From: Fenollaria massiliensis
GTDB lineage: Bacteria > Bacillota > Clostridia > Tissierellales > Peptoniphilaceae
Reading direction: 5' to 3'
Length of the DNA: 64,000 nt
NCBI RefSeq assembly: GCF_000312505.2
Contig: NZ_HG326225.1
Span: forward strand, 323,836-387,835
Shown here: piece after piece, positions 56,046 through 64,000 of the stretch
How the letters are laid out: every line of letters starts with the position of its first letter
Numbering within the stretch: position 1 is the stretch's first letter
Program-made: the position numbers and the translations under genes
The notes under the pieces: generated by a model
Told to the model about the DNA's origin: nothing
Databases searched by the model: none
What the model saw: the letters and a program-made list of their open reading frames with translations, nothing else

Positions 56046-56170
56046 TAGTTTTGCAGAGCAAGCGAGATGATTGAGCGATGTGGACCGACGAAGCAAGCGC
56101 AGCGTACTAATGGTACGTGAGCATTGCTGAGGAAGGAACGAGCTCAAGGGCTCGCTTGAATGCAAAACTA
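56046..56170. repeat. Long imperfect hairpin element overlapping the end of the LuxR-type gene
   Basis: Paired arms are TAGTTTTGCA/TGCAAAACTA, CAAGCGAG/CTCGCTTG, TTGAGC/GCTCAA and an apical CGTAC/GTACG. ATGA lies opposite GGG, exactly as in the element at 48668-48793, while the stem sequences differ in a compensating way. The outermost right arm includes the stop codon of the LuxR-type gene (56168-56170). Confidence 0.8.
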
Positions 56171-56806
56171 ATTGAGGAAGTTGATTGCTTGAGAGCGCGA
56201 CTTAACCCCCAACTTCTTATACAATCTATAGATGTGTGTTTTGGATGTAGATAGTGTGATGAAAAATCTGTTGGCTATTTCTTGATTACTTAGGCCTTCT
56301 TTTATGCTTAGAAGGATTTGCTTTTCTCGTGAGCTTAGTGAGTCGTAGATCTTCTTACGGTCCAAAAAGTCCCCCAATTTTTGTTCCGTCTGTATACTGA
56401 AGTTCCTTTGCTTTGATACGACTACTATCCCCTTTCTCATGTCGAGAAGAGCTTGTCTGAGACTTGCTCCGCTAAGTTCTTTGTCTATGATGCCGTCGAG
56501 ATAAAAGTCTTTTGGCGAAATTATCATTTCTGTGTTTGGCTTGTTAGTCATAAAGAGTATTCTATAGCGCCTGTCTTTAACTGCTATCATTTGTAGCTCG
56601 GGTATCTTTTTTCTTTCATTTAGTTCATCATCTACATAGATGAGAAAATCTACGCTCTTTATTCTTAAATATTCTTGAGCATCTGAGGCATCTCTAAAGC
56701 TTTCAACGACGTGCATATCGTTAAAAGCTGAAAGAGAGGCTCTTATGCCTAGGGCGTATATTTCTGAACCGCCAACTATTAATACTCTAAATGATTTAAG
56801 CGCCAT
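56168..56806 (-). CDS. LuxR-type regulator with degenerate receiver domain, in the hut operon
   Basis: A 212-residue protein built like a NarL/FixJ response regulator: residues 8-125 form a receiver-like domain and residues 150-212 a LuxR helix-turn-helix (LSSREKQILLSIKEGLSNQE and TSKTHIYRLYKKLGV). The receiver lacks the usual acidic pair after strand 1 (GGSE instead of DDHP), and the phosphoacceptor Asp and the conserved Lys are displaced, so phosphorylation is doubtful. It starts inside the end of hutI (11-bp overlap), which ties it to the hut operon, probably as a regulator of histidine or peptide use. Confidence 0.82.
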   Translation of the reverse strand: MALKSFRVLIVGGSEIYALGIRASLSAFNDMHVVESFRDASDAQEYLRIKSVDFLIYVDDELNERKKIPELQMIAVKDRRYRILFMTNKPNTEMIISPKDFYLDGIIDKELSGASLRQALLDMRKGIVVVSKQRNFSIQTEQKLGDFLDRKKIYDSLSSREKQILLSIKEGLSNQEIANRFFITLSTSKTHIYRLYKKLGVKSRSQAINFLN

Positions 56807-58058
56807 AAACTATTGTTCCGTTCTTAATTACTTTATATGTGTGGTTTATACCGAAGTGATATATGAAGTAATCGATATTTTCACAGTTAAAGATGGCGAT
56901 ATCGGCATTCTTACCTACTTCAAGCGAACCTATGGATTGTGTTCTAAGTACGCTTGCTGCTGCGTTTATGGTAGCAGCATTAAATACTTCTTCTGGTGTC
57001 ATTCTCATTTTGATTGAAGCTATTTGCATTGCTAATTGAATATTTTCAGATGGGCATGAACCTGGATTGTAGTCTGTTGATATACTTACTGGGCAGCCCT
57101 CTTCTATCATCTTTCTAGCTCTAGCGTATTTACCTGTGTTTAGGTTAAATGCTGTTGATGGAAGCACGTTTGCTATAACCCCATTAGCTGCCATGGCCTT
57201 AATACCTTCATCTGATGCGCCTATCAAGTGGTCTGCTGAAACGCATTTTAGCTCGGCACTTAATTCTGCGCCGCCGAAGCTAATTAGTTCGTCTGCATGT
57301 ATTTTAAGCTTAAAGCCAGTTTTTCTTGATGCTTCAAGCACTCTTCTTGACTCATCTATAGTGTAAACGCCGTCTTCACAGAAGATGTCGGCAAATTCTG
57401 CAAGTCCTTTTTCCATAACTTTTGGATTATATTCATTGATAACCTTATTTATAAAGGCTTCTCTGTCGTTTTTGTACTCATCTGGCATAGCATGACATGG
57501 CATAAATGTTGATACTAAATCGATTGGATGATCTTCGTTTAATTTTTTAGCTACTTCTAATTGTTTAAGCTCTGTATCGAAGTCTTCTATACCATAGCCT
57601 GACTTTGCTTCAACTGTTGTAACGCCATAGCTTAGCATTATGTCAAGTGATTTTTTTGCCTTTTCATAAAGCTCTTCGAAGCTTGCTTCTTTAGTATGTC
57701 TTTGTGTTGCGTGTATACCGCCACCTGCGTTCATTATGTCCATGTATGTCTTGCCATGAAGTTTCATGGAGAGCTCATTTTCTCTTGAGCCCCCATGAAC
57801 AAGGTGTGTATGTGAGTCTACTAGGCCTGGTGTAACTAGTTTGCCTGTAGCATCGATGACTGTAGATTTACTCTCATCTACTCCCATGGCCTTATACTCA
57901 TCCATAGTACCTAAGGCTTTTATTTTATCGTCTTCTGTTATTAAATATGCGTTTTTGATTATTTCTACTTCGCCTTGCGCTTTACCTGCTCTAACTTTAC
58001 CGTGGGCCTTTGTTGCTAAAAGCGAAGAAATATTTTTAATTATGACGCTTTGCTTCAT
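56796..58058 (-). CDS. hutI: Imidazolonepropionase
   Basis: HutI opens the imidazolone ring to give N-formimino-glutamate, the third step of histidine breakdown. The 420-residue amidohydrolase has the metal motif VDSHTHLVHGG, the HADELISFGGAELSAE segment, SADHLIGAS and STDYNPGSCPSENI. The ATG at 58056-58058 (MKQSVIIKN) is preferred, since GGTGG lies six bases before it; an ATG two codons earlier touches the site. It overlaps the hutU end by 23 bp and the LuxR-type gene start by 11 bp. Confidence 0.95.
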   Translation of the reverse strand: MKQSVIIKNISSLLATKAHGKVRAGKAQGEVEIIKNAYLITEDDKIKALGTMDEYKAMGVDESKSTVIDATGKLVTPGLVDSHTHLVHGGSRENELSMKLHGKTYMDIMNAGGGIHATQRHTKEASFEELYEKAKKSLDIMLSYGVTTVEAKSGYGIEDFDTELKQLEVAKKLNEDHPIDLVSTFMPCHAMPDEYKNDREAFINKVINEYNPKVMEKGLAEFADIFCEDGVYTIDESRRVLEASRKTGFKLKIHADELISFGGAELSAELKCVSADHLIGASDEGIKAMAANGVIANVLPSTAFNLNTGKYARARKMIEEGCPVSISTDYNPGSCPSENIQLAMQIASIKMRMTPEEVFNAATINAAASVLRTQSIGSLEVGKNADIAIFNCENIDYFIYHFGINHTYKVIKNGTIVYGA

Positions 58059-60075
58059 ATTCATCCACCTTTGCCATTTCTTTTTCTATAATTTTGTCGT
58101 CTACTAGATAAGGAATAGTAATGTGGTCAGTGTCTTTGTGATCCTTGTTATATTGTATTGCTGTTTCGATTGAGTGGTCGTTTCTAGCCCAGCTTCTTCT
58201 AGCTACACCGCTCATAACGTCCCAAGGCATAGCTGCCTTAAGTATTGTATCTACTCTGTCTGATCCGTCTAGAACCATACCGAAGCCGCCGTTGATTGAT
58301 TTACCTATACCAACGCCACCTCCGTTATGAAGAGCTACCATGGACATACCTCTAGCGCAGTTACCTGCGAAACATTGTGTAGCCATGTCTGCCATGATGT
58401 TTGATCCGTCTTTGATGTTTGATGTTTCTCTAAATGGTGAGTCAGTTCCTGATACGTCGTGATGGTCACGGCCTAGCATGATTGGGCCTACTTCTCCCTT
58501 TCTTACCATGTCGTTGAATTTAAGAGCAATTTTTAATCTACCGATTTCATCTTGGTAAAGTATTCTTGCTTGTGAGCCAACTACTAATTTATTCTTTTCA
58601 GCATCTCTGATCCAGATGTAGTTATCAAGGTCTTGGCCTCTTCTGTCCTTGTCAATGCATTCCATAGCTGCGTGGTCAGTCTTGATTAGGTCTTCTTCCT
58701 TATTTGATAAGCAAACCCATCTGAATGGTCCGTAACCATAGTCAAATAGCATTGGTCCCATGATATCTTCAACATAGCTTGGGAAGATGAATCCTTCTGA
58801 TTCGTCAACGCCGTTCTTAGCTATTTCCTTAACGCCTGCATCGAAAACTGATTTCATGAAGGAGTTACCATAGTCAAAGAAATATGTTCCTCTATCTACA
58901 AGTGTTTTTATTAATTCAAAATGATGCTTTAATGTTTTATCAACTAATTTGCAGAAGCCTTCTTTGTCTTCAGCAAGCATCTTTGTTCTTTCTTCAAATG
59001 TTAAGCCTTGTGGGCAATATCCTCCGTCGTATTGAGCGTGGCATGATGTTTGGTCAGAAAGAAGTTCTACGTGAACGTTATTTTTAACGCAGTATTCTAG
59101 TAGGTCTACGATATTGCCATGATAAGCGATTGCTCTAGGAGTTTTGCTGTCTCTTGCTTCGTTAGCCCATTTGAATACTTGGTCAAGGTCGTCTGAACAT
59201 TCATCGATCCAGCCTTGTTCAAGTCTTGTATTGATTCTTGAAATATCAACTTCTGCGATGATACCAACGCCGTTTGCAATTTTAGCTGCCTTACCTTGAG
59301 CACCACTCATTCCGCCTAATCCTGATGAAATGAAGATGTGGCCTCTTAAGTCGCCATCGTGTGGAACACCTAATTTTAGACGAGCTGCGTTAAGAACTGT
59401 ATTGTATGTGCCGTGAACTATACCTTGTGGTCCAATGTACATCCAGCCACCAGCAGTCATTTGTCCATAGTTTGCAACGCCCATGGCAACTGCTTTGTGC
59501 CAATGTTTTTGATTATCGAACTCACCTATCATTAATGAGTTTGTAATTATAACTCTTGGTGAAGTCTTATGGCTTCTGAATAAGCCTAGTGGGTGACCTG
59601 ATTCCATAACTAGTGTTTGTTCATCAGTTAAATTTTCAAGATATTTTTTAACTAATCTGTATTGCATCCAGTTTTGCATAACTTGTCCTGTTTCACCGTA
59701 AGTAACAAGTTCATAAGGATATAGTGCTACGTCGAAGTCTAGGTTATTGTCAATCATTAGTTGTATAGCCTTACCTTCGATGCATTTACCCTTGTATTCA
59801 TCGATAGGTTTAGCCTTGATATTACCCTCAGGTCTGAATCTATAGCCATAAATTCTTCCTCTAGTCATAAGCTCTTCCATAAATTCAGGAGCTAGTTCAG
59901 CGTGAAGCTCTTCTGGAATATATCTAAGTGCATTCCTTAAAGCTAGCTCTATCTCATGCTTTGAAAGAGTTAAGTCTCTGACAGGTGCTCTTCTAACCTT
60001 TGGATCAATCTTGTGCATCGGTGGTAAAACCGGATCAAGTTTGATTGTCATAGCGTCTTTAAGATCAAATTTCAT
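58036..60075 (-). CDS. hutU: Urocanate hydratase
   Basis: HutU hydrates urocanate to imidazolonepropionate using tightly bound NAD+, the second step of the pathway. At 679 residues it is the long form, against about 555 in proteobacteria. Landmarks are the MTAGGWMYIGPQGIVHGTYN segment, the NAD-binding FISSGLGGMSGAQ motif, the TSCHAQYDGGYCPQGLTFEE segment, and VALHNGGGVGIGKSINGGFG near the end. The start at 60075 follows AGGGAGG, 22 bp after hutH. Confidence 0.96.
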   Translation of the reverse strand: MKFDLKDAMTIKLDPVLPPMHKIDPKVRRAPVRDLTLSKHEIELALRNALRYIPEELHAELAPEFMEELMTRGRIYGYRFRPEGNIKAKPIDEYKGKCIEGKAIQLMIDNNLDFDVALYPYELVTYGETGQVMQNWMQYRLVKKYLENLTDEQTLVMESGHPLGLFRSHKTSPRVIITNSLMIGEFDNQKHWHKAVAMGVANYGQMTAGGWMYIGPQGIVHGTYNTVLNAARLKLGVPHDGDLRGHIFISSGLGGMSGAQGKAAKIANGVGIIAEVDISRINTRLEQGWIDECSDDLDQVFKWANEARDSKTPRAIAYHGNIVDLLEYCVKNNVHVELLSDQTSCHAQYDGGYCPQGLTFEERTKMLAEDKEGFCKLVDKTLKHHFELIKTLVDRGTYFFDYGNSFMKSVFDAGVKEIAKNGVDESEGFIFPSYVEDIMGPMLFDYGYGPFRWVCLSNKEEDLIKTDHAAMECIDKDRRGQDLDNYIWIRDAEKNKLVVGSQARILYQDEIGRLKIALKFNDMVRKGEVGPIMLGRDHHDVSGTDSPFRETSNIKDGSNIMADMATQCFAGNCARGMSMVALHNGGGVGIGKSINGGFGMVLDGSDRVDTILKAAMPWDVMSGVARRSWARNDHSIETAIQYNKDHKDTDHITIPYLVDDKIIEKEMAKVDEYEAKRHN

Positions 60076-60097
60076 AATTAACCTCCCTACTTAATAA

Positions 60098-61627
60098 CTA
60101 TTTAAGTGCTCCTACAGCTTTTTCAACAGCGTTAAGAACCTTGTCATCAGCTAATAATTCTTCAGCTTTATTGATTTCAAAGTACATAACCCTATCTTTG
60201 TCAATGTAGTCTATTACTTTTCTTACTTCGTCATAAGCAGCCTTAGTTCCCTTACCAAGACCCTTATCTCCTCTTATATCAATAGCTTGGCATGCAGCAA
60301 ACATTTCCATAGCTATAACTTTTCTTGCGTTTAAATAAATTTCTCTAGCTTTTCTAGCAGCTATAGTACCCATAGATACTAAATCTTCTTGGTTAGCAGA
60401 TGATGGTATTGAGTCAACGCTTGCTGGATGAGCTAGCACCTTGTTTTCGCTAACAAGAGCTGCAGCTGCGTATTGAACTATCATGTAGCCAGAGTTTACT
60501 CCGCCTTCCTTAACTAAGAAAGCTGGTAGACCTTCTGATAATGCTGGGTTTACAAGTCTTTCTAGTCTTCTTTCAGATACGTTAGCTAGCTCACTGATAC
60601 CAATGCCTAAAAAGTCAAATGGTAGAGCCATTGGTTCGCCGTGGAAGTTACCAGCACTGATAACTGCTTCGTCATCTGGGAAGATGATTGGGTTGTCAGT
60701 AACAGAGTTGATTTCGATATCAACTTTGCTCTTAACATAATTTAGTGTATCCTTTGGTGCGCAGTGAATTTGCGGAACACATCTTAGTGAGTATGCGTCT
60801 TGTACCCTTAATTCACCTTGGCGAGTAATATTTTTTGATCCTTCAAGAATCGCTCTAACATTATATGCAGTGTCATACATGCCTTGGTGACGTCTAACAT
60901 CAGCGATTCTTTCATCGAATGCATCGATAATTCCGCCCATAGCTTCCATTGTAAGAGATGTAGCAACGTCAGCTAATTTTGAAAGCTTAATAGCATCATA
61001 TAAAGTTAATGTGCCAACAGCAGTTAAAACTTGAGTACCATTGATAAGAGCTAGACCTTCCTTGCTAGTTAATTCGATAGTTTCGATACCAGCCTTATCC
61101 ATAGCTTCCTTGCCAGTCATTTTCTTGCCTTCATAGAAAGCTTCGCCTAGACCAAGCATAGGTAGAACCATGTGAGCAAGAGGAGCTAAGTCACCTGATG
61201 CACCTAGCGAACCTTTTTCAGGAATACATGGTGTAACGCCTTTGTTTAGCATAGCAACAAGTGTTTCTATAGTTTCAAGTCTTGCACCTGAATAGCCCTT
61301 AGATAATGAATTAGCTCTCAATAGGATGATGGCTCTAACGATGTCTTCGTCAAAAAGCTCGCCAACGCCACATGAGTGAGACATAATTAAATTCTTTTGT
61401 AAATTTTTAGTCATATCCTTTGAGATATGTACTTCAGAGAATTTTCCAAAACCAGTTGTGATTCCGTAGATAACCCTTTCTTCTTCAACAAACTTGTCAA
61501 CAAGTTTTCTTGACGCAATGATTTTTTCCTTTGCATCCTTTGAAATTTCAACCTCTGCGTGGCATCTTGCTACCTTTGCCACATCTTCAATTGTTAGATC
61601 TTTGCCATTGATTACGATCTTTTCCAT
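60098..61627 (-). CDS. hutH: Histidine ammonia-lyase
   Basis: HutH removes ammonia from histidine to give urocanate, the first step of degradation. The 509-residue enzyme carries the Ala143-Ser144-Gly145 triad in GSLGASGDLAPLAH, which cyclises to the MIO electrophile, and YGITTGFGKFS near residue 54. The start at ATG 61627 is preceded by AAAAGGAGG. It is the first structural gene of the operon, 42 bp after an intrinsic terminator that is itself preceded by a histidine-containing leader peptide. Confidence 0.96.
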   Translation of the reverse strand: MEKIVINGKDLTIEDVAKVARCHAEVEISKDAKEKIIASRKLVDKFVEEERVIYGITTGFGKFSEVHISKDMTKNLQKNLIMSHSCGVGELFDEDIVRAIILLRANSLSKGYSGARLETIETLVAMLNKGVTPCIPEKGSLGASGDLAPLAHMVLPMLGLGEAFYEGKKMTGKEAMDKAGIETIELTSKEGLALINGTQVLTAVGTLTLYDAIKLSKLADVATSLTMEAMGGIIDAFDERIADVRRHQGMYDTAYNVRAILEGSKNITRQGELRVQDAYSLRCVPQIHCAPKDTLNYVKSKVDIEINSVTDNPIIFPDDEAVISAGNFHGEPMALPFDFLGIGISELANVSERRLERLVNPALSEGLPAFLVKEGGVNSGYMIVQYAAAALVSENKVLAHPASVDSIPSSANQEDLVSMGTIAARKAREIYLNARKVIAMEMFAACQAIDIRGDKGLGKGTKAAYDEVRKVIDYIDKDRVMYFEINKAEELLADDKVLNAVEKAVGALK

Positions 61628-61664
61628 AATGTCCTCCTTTTACTAAGTTAGTACTCTGATAAAG

Positions 61665-61691
61665 TAAAAAGGAACGCACATGGCGTTCCTT
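61665..61691 (-). terminator. Attenuator terminator in the hut leader
   Basis: A perfect 9-bp stem AAGGAACGC/GCGTTCCTT with a 5-base loop is followed by a T run on the minus strand. It lies between the hut promoter and hutH, so most transcripts should stop here unless the hairpin is blocked. Confidence 0.85.
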
Positions 61692-61695
61692 AAAT

Positions 61696-61746
61696 CTATT
61701 TTTTATTAAAATTGTGAGTAAATAAATAATTATGTATGAATATCAT
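61696..61746 (-). CDS. Candidate hut leader peptide with two histidines
   Basis: The frame MIFIHNYLFTHNFNKK (16 codons and TAG) starts at 61746 after a GAGGTGA site, within 20 bases of the predicted transcript start. His codons are at positions 5 and 11. The stop codon ends 4 bases before the attenuator stem. A ribosome reaching the stop would cover the rising arm of the terminator; one stalled at a His codon would leave it free. Function is inferred from this geometry only. Confidence 0.6.
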   Translation of the reverse strand: MIFIHNYLFTHNFNKK

Positions 61747-61768
61747 ACCTTTCACCTCATCCATAGAT

Positions 61769-61797
61769 ATTATACCATAGATAAAATTTATAGTCAA
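61769..61797 (-). promoter_or_regulatory. SigA promoter of the hut operon
   Basis: TTGACT (61792-61797), 17 bp, TATAAT (61769-61774) on the minus strand. Transcription should begin near 61762, giving a leader of about 135 bases. Confidence 0.82.
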
Positions 61798-61848
61798 GGA
61801 TTAAAATTTCAAATCCGAAATATTGGGTATGAATAAATAGGTGATATT

Positions 61849-62469
61849 ATGGAATATGTAAATTTATATACAAGACAGCATGAGAATAGCCTCTACGAAT
61901 TAAAAAATAAAGGCATTATACAAAACAAAAGGCTCTATGTAAGCTTACATATGAGAGATATTTCAGACTTTTTCTTAGAAAAATATGATTATTTCGTTAA
62001 GATGGCATCGAAAAGAGTTCCTAAGCCAGATGATATAAGCTACCCAATTTGGTGCAGCGTCTCAAAGAGAAACTGCTTAAAGCCAATCGAGAAAGAAGTC
62101 GTTTATGCAATCACAGTTCCAAAAGATGAAGTTATTTACTTCGATGGAGCAAAGTGGGATCTAGTTTTAAACAATCAATATGTGCCACTTGATGAAAATG
62201 ATGCGAAACGCTTTGAAAATTCTCTAAAAAAATGCAGCGCAGATAAAGTGTATAACTTGTTTGAGAAAAAATACAACGGTATTTTTGATGACATAAGAGA
62301 AGAAATTGTCACTAGCTGGGAAAGAATCTTTGATATTACTGATAAAAGTGAATTTGTTGTTCAGGCAAATCTTTGGCAAATTAAGGAAGAATGGATTAAG
62401 CACATAATTTATCCAGGCGATGACTTTTTTGAAATAGTTAAGGATATGGAAGAGACTTGGAAAAACTAA
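61849..62469 (+). CDS. DUF3841-like protein
   Basis: A 206-residue cytosolic protein beginning MEYVNLYTRQHENSLYELKN. It has PIWCSVSKRNCLKP and a Trp-rich C-terminal half (WQIKEEWIKHIIYP). I recognise it as resembling the DUF3841 family, whose role is unknown. The start at 61849 follows GGTGAT. It is divergent from hutH, whose leader and promoter occupy the gap. A terminator follows at 62504. Confidence 0.75.
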   Translation: MEYVNLYTRQHENSLYELKNKGIIQNKRLYVSLHMRDISDFFLEKYDYFVKMASKRVPKPDDISYPIWCSVSKRNCLKPIEKEVVYAITVPKDEVIYFDGAKWDLVLNNQYVPLDENDAKRFENSLKKCSADKVYNLFEKKYNGIFDDIREEIVTSWERIFDITDKSEFVVQANLWQIKEEWIKHIIYPGDDFFEIVKDMEETWKN

Positions 62470-62503
62470 TTTTGTGTCTATTTGGCAAATACTATAAACA
62501 TGA

Positions 62504-62533
62504 AAAGGGTCGAGCAATACTGCTTGGCCCTTT
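62504..62533 (+). terminator. Terminator after the DUF3841-like gene
   Basis: AAAGGG-C-AGCA pairs with TGCT-G-CCCTTT around a 4-base loop (two mismatches), with TTTCTTTATC following. The purine-rich side would let it also serve the converging gene at 62587. Confidence 0.7.
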
Positions 62534-62586
62534 CTTTATCTGTGAACTGTTTATTAGCTTTAATTACACTAATGCAAATACATATT

Positions 62587-63933
62587 CTAATATTGATCAG
62601 TATATAAAAACATAGTTCCTAAGCCTTCAATTGCTTCAGGATATATATCGAATCTGAAAGCCATTCCGTTGTTGTATCTAAACACTACAAGCACGTAATC
62701 TGCTCCATTTAAATCCTTTGTTTCAACGCTTACTTTGTAATCCTTTGAGAAAATCTCTCTACCAAATCTCTTTGCATCAGCTCTTTTTAATTCTACAAGC
62801 TCTTTTACTTTATCTTCATTAGCATCATAGTTAAGCTCTCTTAATAACTCTGCAGCCTTCTTGTAATCATTAGCGCCAAAAGCATCATGTACCTTAGTAA
62901 ACTTTTCTTTTAATTCATCTTTTGATAATTTACGTATATCTTTGCTTTTATCAATAAGACCGATTATTGGAGAATAAGAAAGGCTTTCAGTTATTACTGC
63001 ACCTTCTTTGCCTTCTTCTATAGCAGCTTTGATAGTATTTTTTCCACCACTAGGATAAGTGAATTCAACAACATAGCACTTTTTACCTTCTTCCATAGTG
63101 ATCTTCTTTTCTATACGTGCTCCATCCATATAAAGTCTTCTTCCGTGTAATATAGACATGTTAATTAATTGAGCTTGAAAATCATCTTCCTCGTTTCCTG
63201 TAAAAGGCACATTAGCAAAATTTTTAAATTTCTCAATCCTTTGATTTATCATTGATATTAGAAAGTTAAATACTTTATTTTCTTCTTCAGAATACTTTTT
63301 ATCATCAGATTTCTCATTTTTAGTTTTTTCTTCCTTCTTTTCATCTTTTTTATCATCAGTTTTTTCGTCTTTCTTTTCTTCTTTTTTATCATCAGTTTTT
63401 TCGTCTTTCTTTTCTTCTTTCTTTTCTTCTTCTTTTGCTTCTGCATCACTCTTTAGCATGATAACTTTGTTCTTTGCGTCATATTTAACGTCTAGTCCTA
63501 CTAATGAACCAAGGTCTCTTAATTGCATGTAGTTATACTCGTTAATAAGTGCTGTTTTTATTTCTTTTTCTTCACCATTAACAAGAATATTCTTAACTGA
63601 TACGATTGCTTTTGCTTTTTCGTCTTTAATTTCAGCTAGGTCGCCTTCAACTTTTTCATAAGCCTTTGCTAGTTCTACTGAAATTAACTTTGTTGGCTCA
63701 TCGTATCCAACGCTGAATTGACATTTTTTAGCATTTAAAATTGCTGCTACGTCTCTTAATTTTAGGTAGTTGAATCCTTCTACGTCGTATGCGCCAACCA
63801 TTACTTCTTCTCCGTCAAGTGTCACTTTTTTAGTGTTTTTAACTGCATCTACTGTTTTTGACTCAGCAAATGCTGTTGGGATAAGTGTTACAAGCATTAA
63901 AATTGCTAATAACAATGAAATTTTCTTCTTCAT
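62587..63933 (-). CDS. Secreted protein with copper amine oxidase N-terminal-like domains
   Basis: A 448-residue exported protein. The signal peptide (residues 1-23) ends AFA-ES. Two stalk-type repeats of the copper-amine-oxidase N-domain family follow (residues about 35-165; FNYLKLRDVAAILN and YNYMQLRDLGSLVGL). Next comes a charged linker (about 166-220) of Lys/Glu/Asp repeats with a 12-residue period, then a unique C-terminal domain. It is likely cell-wall associated; the function is unknown. The start at ATG 63933 follows AAGGAGG. Confidence 0.82.
   Translation of the reverse strand: MKKKISLLLAILMLVTLIPTAFAESKTVDAVKNTKKVTLDGEEVMVGAYDVEGFNYLKLRDVAAILNAKKCQFSVGYDEPTKLISVELAKAYEKVEGDLAEIKDEKAKAIVSVKNILVNGEEKEIKTALINEYNYMQLRDLGSLVGLDVKYDAKNKVIMLKSDAEAKEEEKKEEKKDEKTDDKKEEKKDEKTDDKKDEKKEEKTKNEKSDDKKYSEEENKVFNFLISMINQRIEKFKNFANVPFTGNEEDDFQAQLINMSILHGRRLYMDGARIEKKITMEEGKKCYVVEFTYPSGGKNTIKAAIEEGKEGAVITESLSYSPIIGLIDKSKDIRKLSKDELKEKFTKVHDAFGANDYKKAAELLRELNYDANEDKVKELVELKRADAKRFGREIFSKDYKVSVETKDLNGADYVLVVFRYNNGMAFRFDIYPEAIEGLGTMFLYTDQY
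63340..63425 (-). repeat. 36-bp tandem repeat encoding the charged linker
   Basis: Two near-perfect 36-bp units encode DEKTDDKKEEKK-type 12-residue repeats in the secreted protein, with related degenerate copies on both sides. Such units change copy number by slippage. Confidence 0.75.
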
Positions 63934-63968
63934 AATATTATTCCTCCTTAATTTGATTGAGTAATTTC

Positions 63969-63997
63969 ATTATACTACTAAAGAAATATAAAATCAA
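63969..63997 (-). promoter_or_regulatory. SigA promoter of the secreted protein gene
   Basis: TTGATT (63992-63997), 17 bp, TATAAT (63969-63974) on the minus strand, with a leader of about 30 bases. Confidence 0.75.
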
Positions 63998-64000
63998 CAT

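Noticed and set aside
58884..59306. Open frames on both strands inside hutU (58884-59087 plus, 59106-59306 minus)
   Set aside because: They are alternate-frame shadows of a well-conserved enzyme gene and lack ribosome sites.
63258..63449. 63-codon Lys-rich minus frame in the secreted protein gene
   Set aside because: It is the shifted reading of the low-complexity Lys/Glu linker repeat.

Overview
The window is AT-rich DNA with strong AGGAGG-type ribosome binding sites, consensus SigA promoters spaced by 17 bp, str/rpoBC gene order, an S-box ahead of metK and amino-acid-catabolic genes. This points to a low-GC Gram-positive anaerobe of the Clostridia/Tissierellia, plausibly Peptoniphilaceae (inference from gene content; no search was run). 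No rRNA or tRNA gene was seen.

Layout. 1-12150 is the translation/transcription core, all on minus: rpoB, rpoC, an L7Ae-type gene, rpsL, rpsG, fusA and a tuf gene cut by the window start. rpoBC has a perfect-consensus promoter. A second promoter overlaps the terminator after rpoC and drives the str genes. 12300-21260 is housekeeping: metK with a SAM-I riboswitch, a MATE exporter, a CBS-type pyrophosphatase, an SDR, trmB, a GH3 lipoprotein, an ArsC/Spx-like protein, a 58-residue membrane protein and a flavin reductase-like protein.

21286-31830 is a complete type I-C CRISPR-Cas locus: 34 repeats and 33 spacers, leader, cas1, cas4, cas7, cas8c with an internal cas11c start, cas5c, cas3 and cas2. 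Three points are unusual. cas2 is first in the operon instead of last. cas5c is split by a one-base shortfall in an A run. A hairpin followed by a repeat-like tag lies on the opposite strand between cas3 and cas5c. 31929-47212 holds an antitoxin-like gene, a membrane-anchored protein, gltX-proS, and two pairs of ABC half-exporters around a beta-CASP nuclease, thiI (also split at an A run) and a cysteine desulfurase.

47392-56170 holds a LysR regulator, an oligopeptide ABC operon with a long structured leader, a decayed IS200-type element and a modular family of intergenic hairpin repeats. Two repeat copies sit exactly at the stop codons of minus-strand genes and show compensatory changes between copies. 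56168-61800 is a histidine-utilisation operon (hutH-hutU-hutI plus an overlapping LuxR-type regulator). Its leader encodes a 16-residue peptide with two histidines directly before an intrinsic terminator, which suggests an undescribed histidine-responsive antitermination switch. The right end holds a DUF3841-like gene and a secreted copper-amine-oxidase-N-like protein.

Functionally, peptide uptake (opp) and histidine breakdown (hut) fit an asaccharolytic lifestyle. The cysteine desulfurase and ThiI would act together in tRNA thiolation. The main candidates for new biology are the hut leader, the covarying 3'-end hairpins, the opp leader RNA and the crRNA-like element inside the cas operon.
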